Shown here piece by piece: positions 50,453 to 59,775 of a stretch of 64,000 nt of DNA (its first letter is position 1; every line of letters begins with the position of its first letter). Source of the DNA: Acidobacteriota bacterium (GTDB taxonomy: Bacteria; Acidobacteriota; Blastocatellia; Pyrinomonadales; Pyrinomonadaceae); assembly GCA_019639135.1 (NCBI GenBank), contig JAHBSL010000004.1, positions 62,001 to 126,000 of the forward strand, in the 5' to 3' direction. A program made the translations under genes and the position numbers. Under the pieces are notes generated by a model. The model had not been told where the DNA came from and made no database searches. It saw only the letters and a list, made by a program, of their open reading frames with translations.

Positions 50453-52666
50453 GTGATCGGCAAAACCATATCGCACTACCACATCACTTCGCAGCTCGGT
50501 GAAGGCGGTATGGGTGTTGTCTATGAAGCTGAGGATGTTAATCTTGGCCGCCGGGTCGCTCTTAAATTTCTCTCGCCTTCGATGGCTAACGACGCCAATC
50601 TGCTTCAGCGTTTTCAGCGCGAAGCCCGTGCTGCTTCTTCGCTTAATCATCCGAATATTTGCACGATTCACGGTATCGAGCAGGATGAAGATCAACACTT
50701 CATCATCATGGAGCTTCTCGACGGCGAATCGCTAGCAGACCGAATTCGAAGAGGGCCGATCGATATCGAGACCGTCCTTAATCTGGGAGTCCAGATCGTA
50801 GATGCGTTGGAATCCGCCCACTCGAAAGGTATTGTTCACCGAGACCTGAAGCCTGCGAACATTTTCGTTACATCAAGAGGTCAGGCCAAAATACTCGATT
50901 TCGGCCTTGCAAAGATCGACCGCCAGAAACCAGATGCGACCTCCAATGTCCCGACCGCCATTGCAGACGAATTGACATCGGCAGGTGCGACCATGGGAAC
51001 CGTCGCATATATGTCCCCCGAACAAGCCCGCGGCGAGGTCACAGACACCCGAACGGATCTCTTTTCTGTAGGCACCGTGCTGTATCAGATCGCGACGGGC
51101 GTTCTGCCGTTTCAAGGCGAGACTTCGGCAATGGTCTTTGATGCGATCCTTAACCGCGAATCTGTACCCGTAACGCAGATCAACCCGTCACTGCCGGTGG
51201 AACTCAGCAGGATCATTGGACAGGCACTTGAGAAGGATCGCGACCTTCGCTACCAGAGTGCGACGGATCTAAAAACGGCTCTAAAAAGGCTGAAACGCGA
51301 TCTTGACTCGGGACGGCATTCCGGCGAAACAAGCTCGATACATAGCACTCGAGCACCACAGGCGATCCTTGAACACTCAATAGCCGTCCTCTACTTTGAA
51401 AATCTTAGCGGCATGAAAGAGGACGAGTACTTGCGTGACGGCATTACAGAGGACATTACGACCGAACTCTCAAAGATCAAGCGGGTAAAAACATTCTCCC
51501 GTGCAATGGTGTTGGGTTACCGGGACAAACCGGTCACAGCCGGACAGGTCGGAAATGAACTTGGGGCTTCCTATGTCCTTACCGGAAGTCTGCGGCGTGC
51601 AGGAAATCGTCTGCGTATCAATGCCCAGCTCGTTGACACGACGACCGATTTTCCACTTTGGTCCGAACGGTACGATCGTGAGATGGCCGATGTTTTTGAA
51701 GTTCAGGATGAGATCGCGTCAAAAATTGCGGCCGCATTGCGGATAACACTCTCGCCACAGGAACAGCAGGCATTGGCCGCAAAGCCGACTGAGAACCTTC
51801 AGGCGTACGACCTGTATCTGAGAGGCAGAAACTACGCGCGGCGTGTAGGCCGGCAGGATATGCAGGTAGCGCTTCAGATGTATGAGAACGCGGTAGCGCT
51901 TGACGAAGGGTTCTCGCTGGCACATGCGGGCTTGGCGAATGTATGCGCACAATTTTACTACCACTATGAACGTAAGCCGCAATGGATCGAGCGCGCAATT
52001 GCCGCGACACAGAAAGCCAGTTCCAACGGAAACGATGCTCCTGAAATAAAGCTCGCCGAAGCTTGGGTCGATTTTGCCGAAGGACGATACGAAAATGCCG
52101 TTGACAAGATGCGGCCGGCACTTGCGCGCGACCCTGACCTTGACGGCGGCTATTATTTGTTGGGCCGTGCTCTTTTCGAGGCCGGGAGGTATCAGGAGAT
52201 TGCGGATCTTATGGAGGACGCTCTTGCCCACGCAGGCGAAAACTACAATACAACCATTCCTATACATAACGCTTTGGGGGCTTTGGGAAAGAAAGATGCG
52301 CTTATGAACTTTACCCATCGAGAGATTGCCGTATTTGAAGAGCACCTTAAGAAAGTGCCCGAAGACGCCAGGGTCCGCGTACTTCTGGCGAGTGACTACG
52401 CGATGCAGGGGCGACTGGACGACGCCAAACGGGAATTAGACATGGCAATACTCCTTCGTCCGGATGACACAATGATCCTTTATAATGCCGCTTGCTGCTT
52501 CTGCGCGATGAACAACGCAAAGGACGCAATGAACGCCCTCAAAAAGTCGTGGGAAGGCGGAAATAGGCACTCTGCATGGGCCCGGCAGGATCCCGATCTA
52601 GCACTTCTACATGGCGATCCGGAGTTCGAGCGACTATATCCACCCGCAGATACAGCATCGGCTTGA
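50453..52666 (+). CDS. Ser/Thr protein kinase with TolB-like and TPR regions
   Basis: 737 residues from the GTG at 50453, with GGGAG upstream. Hanks-type kinase domain (about 5-285): GEGGMGVVYEA, VALKFL, IVHRDLKPANI and LDFGLAK. A proline/serine linker leads to a TolB N-terminal-like domain (about 305-440; SIAVLYFENLSG, VLTGSLRRAGNRLRINAQLV) often fused to adenylate cyclases and CadC-type regulators, then TPR-like helical repeats (about 450-730). No membrane segment is evident. Acidobacteriota have many such kinases; the substrate is unknown. It is convergent with icd across a shared terminator. Confidence 0.9.
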   Translation: MIGKTISHYHITSQLGEGGMGVVYEAEDVNLGRRVALKFLSPSMANDANLLQRFQREARAASSLNHPNICTIHGIEQDEDQHFIIMELLDGESLADRIRRGPIDIETVLNLGVQIVDALESAHSKGIVHRDLKPANIFVTSRGQAKILDFGLAKIDRQKPDATSNVPTAIADELTSAGATMGTVAYMSPEQARGEVTDTRTDLFSVGTVLYQIATGVLPFQGETSAMVFDAILNRESVPVTQINPSLPVELSRIIGQALEKDRDLRYQSATDLKTALKRLKRDLDSGRHSGETSSIHSTRAPQAILEHSIAVLYFENLSGMKEDEYLRDGITEDITTELSKIKRVKTFSRAMVLGYRDKPVTAGQVGNELGASYVLTGSLRRAGNRLRINAQLVDTTTDFPLWSERYDREMADVFEVQDEIASKIAAALRITLSPQEQQALAAKPTENLQAYDLYLRGRNYARRVGRQDMQVALQMYENAVALDEGFSLAHAGLANVCAQFYYHYERKPQWIERAIAATQKASSNGNDAPEIKLAEAWVDFAEGRYENAVDKMRPALARDPDLDGGYYLLGRALFEAGRYQEIADLMEDALAHAGENYNTTIPIHNALGALGKKDALMNFTHREIAVFEEHLKKVPEDARVRVLLASDYAMQGRLDDAKRELDMAILLRPDDTMILYNAACCFCAMNNAKDAMNALKKSWEGGNRHSAWARQDPDLALLHGDPEFERLYPPADTASA

Positions 52667-52705
52667 GCAAACCAGCGATTACGTCCTGTAAATCAAGGAA
52701 CAAAA

Positions 52706-52735
52706 AACCGGGCGAGGTCAATTCCTCGCCCGGTT
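52706..52735 (-). terminator. Shared terminator between the kinase and icd
   Basis: AACCGGGCGAGG (52706-52717) and CCTCGCCCGGTT (52724-52735) form a perfect 12-pair stem with a six-base loop. On the minus strand it is followed by a T-rich run (TTTTTTG), ending icd; on the plus strand it also follows the kinase gene. Confidence 0.9.
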
Positions 52736-52753
52736 CATTTGTCTCGCGATCGG

Positions 52754-54226
52754 TTACTGCCCCTGGCCGAGCGAGAAGCCCGGTTCGCCGTTGAAAAAGC
52801 AGAGGTGCTCGGTCTTGATGAAATCAAAACCGGCATCCTGCACCCGCTGGAGCAGGTTGATGACCTGCTGGTGCGTGACCTCGCGGTTGTCGTTGTCAGA
52901 CATAAAGCGGCAACGCCAGTGGTCAACACAGAAAGTGTCCTCGAAACCCTTCGGATAGACCTTCGTCCCACGGTTCGAGATCATCACGAGCTTAAGGCCA
53001 TCGCCGTTAGCGGCGGCTTCGAGCTTCTGGCCGAGTTCATTGCCTGCACCGTAGTAGCTGCCGTTCCACCAATGGAGGAAAACGTCAACGCCGACGAGTT
53101 CTTTTTTCGCCGGTTGAAGGACGGAGTATATCGGCTTGCGGTCGGCTTCGGCGATCTCTTCGACCTTTTTGTATTCGACAGGCTTGAGCGTCTCCGGCTT
53201 TTGCCCAAGGCGATCGACAACGGCCTGTGCAAATTCCTTCGTGCCGACCTTTTCCTTCGAGACGCCTTCCTTGAAGATGTCGTAGGTATGCACGCCATCT
53301 TCGATGGTCTTGAGCCATGCATTGTGGGCAAGCTCGGCAATGTCCGGCTGGTTAAGGTGAACGAGCATCATTATCGAGCCGAGGAATAGGCCCGACGGGT
53401 TTGCGAGGTTTTGTCCCGCTCGACGCGGGGCCGAACCGTGGATCGCCTCGAACATCGAGATGTGCTCACCGATGTTTGCCGAACCCGCCAGCCCGACCGA
53501 GCCGGCGATCTGTGCCGCGACGTCCGAGAGGATGTCGCCGTAGAGGTTCTGCATCACGATGACGTCAAAATTTTCCGGCGTGTCGGCCATCTTTGCGGCA
53601 CCGATATCGACGATCCAGTGGTCGGCCTCGATGCCCGGATACTCCGCCGCGATCTCATCGAAAACTTTATGGAAGAGCCCGTCGGTCTGCTTCATGATGT
53701 TGTCCTTCATGAAGGCGGTGACCTTTTTGCGGTTGTTTCGGACCGCGTATTCGAAAGCATAGCGGACGATCTTTTCGCATCCCGGACGCGAGATCAGCTT
53801 GAGGCACTGCTCGACCATATCGGTCTGGCGATGCTCAATACCCGCGTATGTATCTTCCTCATTCTCACGAACGATAACGACGTCCATCACCGGATGCTTC
53901 GTCTTAATGAACGGGTGATAGGAAACGCACGGGCGGATGTTTGCATAAAGGCCGAGCGTCTTGCGGACCGTTACGTTCAGCGACTTGAAGCCGCCGCCCT
54001 GCGGGGTTGTTATCGGCGCTTTCAGGAAAACCTTTGTCCTCCGAAGCGAATCCCATGACTCAGGCGCGATGCCGGCCGTGTTTCCCGAGAGATAGACCTT
54101 TTCACCGATCTCGATCGTCTCGATATCGATGCGGGCACCGGCTTCCTTGATGATATGAAGCGTCGCATCCATGATCTCGGGGCCGATCCCGTCTCCGTGA
54201 GCGACTGTAATAGGCACATTTGACAT
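52754..54226 (-). CDS. icd: NADP-type isocitrate dehydrogenase, long form
   Basis: 490 residues, longer than the 415-residue E. coli type by a C-terminal domain of about 150 residues, like the Thermus/rickettsial type. Features: VAHGDGIGPEI at the start, LNVTVRKTLGLYANIRPC (substrate Ser region), VIVRENEEDTYAGIEHRQTD, NLYGDILSDVAAQIAGSVGLAGSANIG and HGSAPRRAGQNLANP. It oxidises isocitrate to 2-oxoglutarate in the TCA cycle. The extra C-terminal domain ends in the motif EHLCFFNGEPGFSLGQGQ. Confidence 0.93.
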   Translation of the reverse strand: MSNVPITVAHGDGIGPEIMDATLHIIKEAGARIDIETIEIGEKVYLSGNTAGIAPESWDSLRRTKVFLKAPITTPQGGGFKSLNVTVRKTLGLYANIRPCVSYHPFIKTKHPVMDVVIVRENEEDTYAGIEHRQTDMVEQCLKLISRPGCEKIVRYAFEYAVRNNRKKVTAFMKDNIMKQTDGLFHKVFDEIAAEYPGIEADHWIVDIGAAKMADTPENFDVIVMQNLYGDILSDVAAQIAGSVGLAGSANIGEHISMFEAIHGSAPRRAGQNLANPSGLFLGSIMMLVHLNQPDIAELAHNAWLKTIEDGVHTYDIFKEGVSKEKVGTKEFAQAVVDRLGQKPETLKPVEYKKVEEIAEADRKPIYSVLQPAKKELVGVDVFLHWWNGSYYGAGNELGQKLEAAANGDGLKLVMISNRGTKVYPKGFEDTFCVDHWRCRFMSDNDNREVTHQQVINLLQRVQDAGFDFIKTEHLCFFNGEPGFSLGQGQ

Positions 54227-54388
54227 AGTTGTATTAAGTTTCCTCTAAAAGATCTTAAAGCGAAAGATAAACGAGAATTTTACTTTAACGCGGTGTGCAA
54301 GGCAATCGGAGGGCTTTAGGATTGAACGCCTTCCGGGAGCGCTCTTTTGGAAGAAATCCCTCGACGGCCTATACTTGAAAGACACGTT

Positions 54389-55477
54389 ATGCTTACCTCG
54401 CTTTACCTGAACACTTCGACATCGGCTCGTATTCTATCCGTCGCTTTTACGTTTTTTGTTATGGGTTTCATCGCCGCTCCGGCGGGCTCGGAAGCGTTTG
54501 GGCAATTTCCGCAGCAGCGTCGGCTTGAGGAACGTGAACGTCGGCAAGCCGAGGCCGAACGGCGAAGAGAGGCCCAGAATGAGCAGGAACTCGCCGCCCG
54601 CGATGCCGTACCGCGTCCTCGGGCTGCGGTGATGAACGTGAACGTCCAGATGGCCTTGACGACGGCGAACGCAAAGAACTTTGAGGAAGCGAGGGCAAGG
54701 GCGGCGAAGCGCGTCAGCGACGGCGAAACTTTATGGATGCACCTGAAGTTTCAAGGAAAGCTCGGCGATTATGTACTCACCTTTCGGGATGAGGAAAGCG
54801 GGACGCTGAGGTATGTGCTCTATGCCGAGACGGGGCCGCAGGACGACCCGACGGCATTGGCAAAGTATGTGATCGAATTTGCAAAAGAGGACCTGGCAAG
54901 CTCCGAGATCGTCGTTTCGCTGACGCCGCTGAGCCCCGGGCAGAAGCTCAGTACGCCGGTACTTCTCGCCACGGCCGCGACCCGTCAACCGGGCATTTGG
55001 AACAGCGAATTGCGAATAACGAACAATCCCATCATTCCACGGGCACCGACCGACAATCTCGCAAAGCTTAGTTTTGCTCTCGACCTTGGCCAGGGCAACG
55101 GCCGCTACTCGGGGCTTTGGGCCGGATTTCACGACTTCGGCATGAGCGGCCCTGCCGCTGATACGGCGCTTCCGGTTGCACGCTCGTTCTACAGTCTTCC
55201 GATCAAGACCGCGATCCAGAACCATTTGACCGAAAAAGGCATTGAACCGGTGAGGTTCTTTTTTGCTCAAGACCATTGGCTCGAAACGCTGCCTTCGGCG
55301 ACGAGCAAGGTTCGCGAAAGGAACATCACGGCGATCTTCACTTACAAAAAGGGCGAGGAGTGCTTTTTCGGATCAGCGACGGCCGGGCAGACCTACTCGC
55401 TTTTGAACAGCAAGTTTGATGACGCGAAGATCGATTCCCGCGTTGGGATGCCGCTCGATTGTAAGGAACTTCAATAG
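54389..55477 (+). CDS. Exported protein of unknown function
   Basis: About 362 residues from the ATG at 54389. Signal peptide to about residue 35, then a charged Arg/Glu-rich linker (QQRRLEERERRQAEAERRREA) before a folded region of about 275 residues with no recognised domain. Within it are WNSELRITNNPIIPRA and a C-terminal Cys pair (EECFFG, LDCKELQ). No catalytic motif is visible. It is convergent with phhB, one base apart. Confidence 0.6.
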   Translation: MLTSLYLNTSTSARILSVAFTFFVMGFIAAPAGSEAFGQFPQQRRLEERERRQAEAERRREAQNEQELAARDAVPRPRAAVMNVNVQMALTTANAKNFEEARARAAKRVSDGETLWMHLKFQGKLGDYVLTFRDEESGTLRYVLYAETGPQDDPTALAKYVIEFAKEDLASSEIVVSLTPLSPGQKLSTPVLLATAATRQPGIWNSELRITNNPIIPRAPTDNLAKLSFALDLGQGNGRYSGLWAGFHDFGMSGPAADTALPVARSFYSLPIKTAIQNHLTEKGIEPVRFFFAQDHWLETLPSATSKVRERNITAIFTYKKGEECFFGSATAGQTYSLLNSKFDDAKIDSRVGMPLDCKELQ

Positions 55478-55478
55478 A

Positions 55479-55763
55479 TCAACCAAGTCGATCTATCTTA
55501 CCTGCTAGTTCAAAATCGAGTGCGGTCAGGCCGCCGCGGTCGTGTGTCGTGATCTCAAACTCGGCGTAGCCCCAGCCCATCTTGATGTCCGGATGATGAT
55601 CGGCGGCCTCGGCAAGTTCACCCGCACGGTTGACGAAAGCAAGGCTTTCGGCAAAGTTCGCAAACTCGAACCGCTTTCTTAGCGTTCCGTCAACGGCATT
55701 CCAGCCGCTGAGTTGGCCGACCCGCTCTAATATTTCATCTTCGGTCAATCGTTGCCGCGTCAT
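55479..55763 (-). CDS. Pterin-4a-carbinolamine dehydratase
   Basis: 94 residues, the usual DCoH/PhhB size. The signature ADHHPDIKMGWGYAEFEITTHDRGGLTALDFELA carries the catalytic HHP and following Asp/His pattern. It dehydrates 4a-hydroxytetrahydrobiopterin, or acts more generally in pterin recycling. No aromatic hydroxylase is nearby. Its stop is one base from that of the upstream convergent gene. Confidence 0.93.
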   Translation of the reverse strand: MTRQRLTEDEILERVGQLSGWNAVDGTLRKRFEFANFAESLAFVNRAGELAEAADHHPDIKMGWGYAEFEITTHDRGGLTALDFELAGKIDRLG

Positions 55764-55836
55764 TATTTTTCAGTGCCTCCTTTTTCGGTTATACTTCCCT
55801 TTTATTTTAGAACACTATTACCATAACGAGTTTTAA

Positions 55837-56364
55837 ATGAGCTTTCGAGCCCTTATTATCAGCCTTTTTGTCGCCCTAACCGCCTTCGCAGCGGGCTGCG
55901 GCGGCCCGGAAAAGCCGGCCTCGCCCAAAGAGACATTTCAAACCTACGCCAAGGCCCTCAAGCAAAAGGACCTGACGACAATGAAGCTGCTGCTATCAAG
56001 CGAAACGCTAAAAATGCACGAGCAGCAGGCAAAGGCTCAGGGCGTCACGGTCGATGACATTGTAAAACGTGAAGCACTGATCAGCGAATCGCAAACACTC
56101 GTGAAATTCCGCAACGAAAAGATCGAGGGCGAGAAAGCTACGCTGGAGGTCGAGAACTCATTTGGCGGCTGGGACACGGTTCCGTTCGTCTTTGAAGAAG
56201 GCCAGTGGAAGATCGACAAAAAAGGCTTTGCCGACCAGATGATGCGCGAGATCGAGGAAAGCCAGCGGCAGATCGAAGACGCGATAAATCAGGGCAGACA
56301 GGGCGAACCGGTCACTCCAATGGCAGACCCGGCGATGAGCCCCTCACCCGCAAACCCCTTCTAA
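55837..56364 (+). CDS. Lipoprotein with DUF4878-like domain
   Basis: 175 residues. Lipobox at Cys21 (FAAGCGG). The mature part begins with the typical SPKETFQTYAKALKQKD helix and has an NTF2-like strand pattern (ATLEVENSFGGWDTVPFVFEEGQWKIDK). The C-terminus is a Pro/Ser tail. DUF4878-like proteins are small periplasmic or outer-membrane lipoproteins of unknown function. It is followed 17 bases after its stop by the DUF1015 gene. Confidence 0.7.
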   Translation: MSFRALIISLFVALTAFAAGCGGPEKPASPKETFQTYAKALKQKDLTTMKLLLSSETLKMHEQQAKAQGVTVDDIVKREALISESQTLVKFRNEKIEGEKATLEVENSFGGWDTVPFVFEEGQWKIDKKGFADQMMREIEESQRQIEDAINQGRQGEPVTPMADPAMSPSPANPF

Positions 56365-56381
56365 CGCCGAAAGGAGAGAAT

Positions 56382-57593
56382 GTGACACTGATAAAACCTT
56401 TCCGCGCTCTTCGTCCGGCACCCGAATTTGCCCGCCAGGTCTCGAGCGTCCCGTATGATGTGATCACCGAGGACGAGGTTCGCACTTTCATCCGCGAAAA
56501 CCCGCTCAGCTTTTTGCGGATCACGCGTGCCGACGCCGACTGCAGCGAGGCCGACGACCACCTGCGAAAAGCCGAGGAAAACCTTGAAGACCTTATACGC
56601 CGGGGCGTTCTTTTTGAGGAAGCCGAACCGTCGATCTACGTTTACCGGCTGATGGCCGAGGGACACTCGCAGACCGGCGTGGTCGCTTGCTGCTCGCTGG
56701 ATGAATATCGGCAAGGGCTGATCAAAAAGCACGAACACACCCGGCCGGAAAAGGTCGCAGAGCGGACGCGGCACATGGTCTGCCTGAGGGCACAAACCGG
56801 GCTCATCTTCTTAGCATATCGGGGAACGGAGAAAATCAACGGACTGGTCGCGGAGGCGGTTTCCGGCGAGCCGATCTACGATTTCACGTGCACGAACGGC
56901 ATCCGGCAGACGGTCTGGAAGGCCGCCCGGCCGGACGAGTTCGCGGATGCTTTCGGCGACGTTCCCGCACTTTATGTCGCCGACGGGCATCACCGGCTTG
57001 AGAGTGCGCGGCTCGCAGCGGACGAACTTGCCGAGGAAAACCCGGAGCACAACGGAAGCGAGGAATACAACTTCGTGATCGCAGGTTTGTTCCCGGCCGA
57101 GCAGCTCAAGATACTTGCCTATAATCGCGTCGTCCGCGACGACTCTGGCCGCTCGGATGATGAGATCCTTACTTTGCTTTCCGAGAGCTTCATCATTTCA
57201 CCTGCCGACCGGGCCGTCCCGGAAGAACACGGCGAGATCATAATGTACCTCGGCGGAAAGTGGTACGACCTTCGACACAACGTTGCATACATCCGCGAGC
57301 CGGACCCGATCGAGCGGCTCGACGTTACCATTCTTCAGCAGTATGTCCTCGCACCGGTCTTTGGAATCGAAGATCCGCGGACAGACCAGAGGATCGGCTT
57401 TGTCGGCGGGATCCACGGTACCGAAGAGCTCAAGCAGCGGGTCGATTCCGGCGAAGCAAGAGCGGCATTTTCGCTTTTTGCCACGACGATGGACGACCTT
57501 TTCGCTGTTTCGGACATGGGCGAAACAATGCCGCCGAAATCTACATGGTTCGAGCCAAAGCTCAAGGACGGCCTTTTCATTCACCGCATCTGA
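56382..57593 (+). CDS. DUF1015 family protein
   Basis: 403 residues from a GTG at 56382 with AAGGAG at 56371-56376; a longer in-frame reading upstream overlaps the lipoprotein and is rejected. The family marker ADGHHRLESA lies near residue 205, with IKPFRALRP at the start and PYDVITEDEV near residue 22. DUF1015 proteins are often encoded beside serine biosynthesis genes (serA, serC), which are not here. Function is unknown. The stop abuts that of the convergent dioxygenase-like gene. Confidence 0.85.
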   Translation: MTLIKPFRALRPAPEFARQVSSVPYDVITEDEVRTFIRENPLSFLRITRADADCSEADDHLRKAEENLEDLIRRGVLFEEAEPSIYVYRLMAEGHSQTGVVACCSLDEYRQGLIKKHEHTRPEKVAERTRHMVCLRAQTGLIFLAYRGTEKINGLVAEAVSGEPIYDFTCTNGIRQTVWKAARPDEFADAFGDVPALYVADGHHRLESARLAADELAEENPEHNGSEEYNFVIAGLFPAEQLKILAYNRVVRDDSGRSDDEILTLLSESFIISPADRAVPEEHGEIIMYLGGKWYDLRHNVAYIREPDPIERLDVTILQQYVLAPVFGIEDPRTDQRIGFVGGIHGTEELKQRVDSGEARAAFSLFATTMDDLFAVSDMGETMPPKSTWFEPKLKDGLFIHRI

Positions 57594-58247
57594 TCAAGCA
57601 CGCGGCAGTGCGATATCGCGAATACCTCTGAACACATCGCCGCTTCGCGTAAGCGTCAAAATCGGGTTGAAACCGCCTTTCCGAGATTCGCGTTCGCGTG
57701 CGGTAATCAGCTTGTCGCCCTCGAACAGGATCGAATCGATCCAGTCCTCTTTGGTATCGGTCGTCGTAACGGTCATGTGGATATGGGCTGCGAAACGTCG
57801 GCTCGGGTACTGGGCCGGCTTGATGGTCTCGAACTCATAGCGGCCTTCGGCGTCGGTCAAGAGCCAACCGCGGAAGCGGCCGTGTTTATGCTCATTCCCA
57901 CGGCCGTAAATGCCTTCCAGATCGGTATGGTAGAGGTAGATCAGAGTATTTGGTGCCGGAGTTTTCGCATCGGAACGAAAGACCCGCCCGCTTATGATCA
58001 GCCGCTCACCTTTTTCCTCGCTTCCTGCGATCACAGCCTTGGCGGCAACGGTATCCGGCATATCGCGGGCACCGCACCATTCGCAACCCGCGTCCGATAT
58101 CGCGTTCTGCAAAAGACGCCGGCGAACGTCCGCCGCGCCGGTTTGGGCACTTACATCCGGCCGGCAACCCGGCACTAACGGCAACAGTGCGAATGCTGCC
58201 GCACTCAAAAGAAAACCTCTTCTTCCTTGGTCCCTGATATCGATCAT
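57594..58247 (-). CDS. Intradiol ring-cleavage dioxygenase-like lipoprotein
   Basis: 217 residues from the ATG at 58247 with GGAGG upstream. A twin-arginine-like start (RRGFLL, residues 9-14) and a lipobox at Cys28 (LVPGC) suggest export as a lipoprotein. The protocatechuate dioxygenase fold shows YHTDLEGIYGRG, RGWLLTDAEGRYEFETIKPAQYPSR and AHIHMTV, giving the two Tyr and two His ligands of the non-haem iron. Extracytoplasmic forms without the usual partner subunit occur in several phyla; the substrate is not known. Confidence 0.85.
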   Translation of the reverse strand: MIDIRDQGRRGFLLSAAAFALLPLVPGCRPDVSAQTGAADVRRRLLQNAISDAGCEWCGARDMPDTVAAKAVIAGSEEKGERLIISGRVFRSDAKTPAPNTLIYLYHTDLEGIYGRGNEHKHGRFRGWLLTDAEGRYEFETIKPAQYPSRRFAAHIHMTVTTTDTKEDWIDSILFEGDKLITARERESRKGGFNPILTLTRSGDVFRGIRDIALPRA

Positions 58248-58376
58248 TACTATATCCTCCACTTGTGATCAATACACCGCAGAGAACGTTTTTGTGTCTG
58301 ACCCTAAAGAATATTCCTTACTTTGAACGCAAATGTGATAAAATTCGCCCGTTTCGAGCGCCAAGGGGCCAGCCAA

Positions 58377-58904
58377 ATGATCGAGCATTTTCCGGAAACC
58401 GAGCGTTTGTCGTTCCGCGCATTCACGCTCGAAGACCTGCCGCAATTGATCGAGCAGCGTGCCTATCCGGAAGTGAATCGTTACCTTGGCGGGCCGGAAA
58501 GGCAGAATCCCGAAGCTCTTTCCAAACGCATCCGGTTCTACATTTCCTGTTACGACTCTCACGGCTTCGGGATGTGCCCGATGATCTGGAAAGAAACGGG
58601 CGAGGTCATCGGCACAGCCGGCCTGCAGCCGCTTGTCGGAACAGAAGACATCGAGGTCGGTTATAGCCTTATTCCGGAGTTCTGGCGACGCGGTATCGGT
58701 TTTGAGGCTGCCCGCGGTTGGTTGGACCTGGGCTTTGGCGTCCACGGCCTTGAGCGGATCGTCGCAGTTGCCCTCCCGGAGAATATCGGCTCGCGGCGGA
58801 TAATGGAAAAGCTCGGAATGACATACGAAAAAACGGAGGAGCATTACGGCGAAGATTGCGTTTTTTACGGCGTCTCGCGAGAGGCGTATCTTGCCGTTAG
58901 ATGA
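58377..58904 (+). CDS. GNAT-family acetyltransferase (RimJ/RimL-like)
   Basis: 175 residues from the ATG at 58377 with AAGGGG upstream; an upstream extension from TTG 58323 is rejected. Features: LSFRAFTLEDLPQL, GTAGLQPLVGTEDIEVGYSLIPEFWRRGIGFEAARGWLDL and VALPENIGSRRIMEKLGM, matching the GNAT acetyl-CoA fold of RimJ/RimL-type enzymes. They acetylate N-terminal amines or small molecules. The stop codon is 4 bases before the next gene's ATG. Confidence 0.88.
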   Translation: MIEHFPETERLSFRAFTLEDLPQLIEQRAYPEVNRYLGGPERQNPEALSKRIRFYISCYDSHGFGMCPMIWKETGEVIGTAGLQPLVGTEDIEVGYSLIPEFWRRGIGFEAARGWLDLGFGVHGLERIVAVALPENIGSRRIMEKLGMTYEKTEEHYGEDCVFYGVSREAYLAVR

Positions 58905-58908
58905 AGTT

Positions 58909-59763
58909 ATGAAAAAGTTCGCAGCCGCAGCCGCATTCGTCGCGATTTTTGCACTGGCATCGCTGGCCCAGCAGATGCCGAAGAGCAACTTTACGAATTT
59001 TGACAAGAGCAAGATCCACTATTACGACATCGGCAGCTCGAAAAGCCGTACAGCGATCGTTTTCATTCACGGCTGGACCTGCTCGGCGGATTTCTGGAAA
59101 GACAGCTTCAATGCCTTTCCGCAAAATCGCGTTATTGCCATCGACCTGATCGGCCATGGGCAGAGCGACAAGCCGAACGCGATCTACTCGATGGACTTTT
59201 TCGCCAAGTCGATCGACGCGGTTCTGACCAAAGAAAAGATCGAGAAAGCCGTACTGGTCGGGCATAGCATGGGAACACCCGTCGCCCGGCAATATTACCG
59301 GCTCTTTCCCGCAAAGACCGCCGGCATCGTGATCGTTGACGGCGCATTACGGCCCTACATGAGCAGCGAAGACTTCGATAAGATATTCGCTCCGGTCCGG
59401 GCAAATTACGTCCAAAACGCGCCGAACTTCATCAACGGAATGCTCCAGCCTATAAAGGACGCCGCACTTCGCGATTGGATCCGCGAAAGAATGTTAGCAA
59501 CACGTGCCCCGGTCGCGCTGAGCGCGATGGACGGCATGGGAGACATGACCATCTGGAACAACGACAAGATCAACGTCCCGGTGCTAGCGGTGATGGCGGA
59601 ATCGCCGGCGTGGAAGGCCGATGAGGAACAGTTCTTCAAGAGCATTGCCCCAAATCTTGAATTTCATATGTGGAAGGACGCCAGCCATTTTCTTATGATG
59701 GAAAAGCCCACGGAATTCAACAGCCTTCTCAAGGCGTTCGTCGCCAAGCATTCGTTATTGTAA
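58909..59763 (+). CDS. Exported alpha/beta hydrolase
   Basis: 284 residues from the ATG at 58909. Signal peptide to about residue 21 (ASLAQ). Alpha/beta-hydrolase features: FIHGWTCSADFW (oxyanion loop), IDLIGHGQSDKP, nucleophile elbow VGHSMGT (Ser near residue 118) and a C-terminal HMWKDASHFLMME with the catalytic His. The acid is probably Asp in the MAESPAWKADE region. Substrate unknown; this is a typical esterase- or lactonase-type fold. It begins four bases after the acetyltransferase stop. Confidence 0.88.
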   Translation: MKKFAAAAAFVAIFALASLAQQMPKSNFTNFDKSKIHYYDIGSSKSRTAIVFIHGWTCSADFWKDSFNAFPQNRVIAIDLIGHGQSDKPNAIYSMDFFAKSIDAVLTKEKIEKAVLVGHSMGTPVARQYYRLFPAKTAGIVIVDGALRPYMSSEDFDKIFAPVRANYVQNAPNFINGMLQPIKDAALRDWIRERMLATRAPVALSAMDGMGDMTIWNNDKINVPVLAVMAESPAWKADEEQFFKSIAPNLEFHMWKDASHFLMMEKPTEFNSLLKAFVAKHSLL

Positions 59764-59775
59764 GAAGCTAACAAA

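Noticed and set aside
56205..56381. Longer start for the DUF1015 gene
   Set aside because: It overlaps the lipoprotein gene out of frame; GTG 56382 has AAGGAG and matches the family start.
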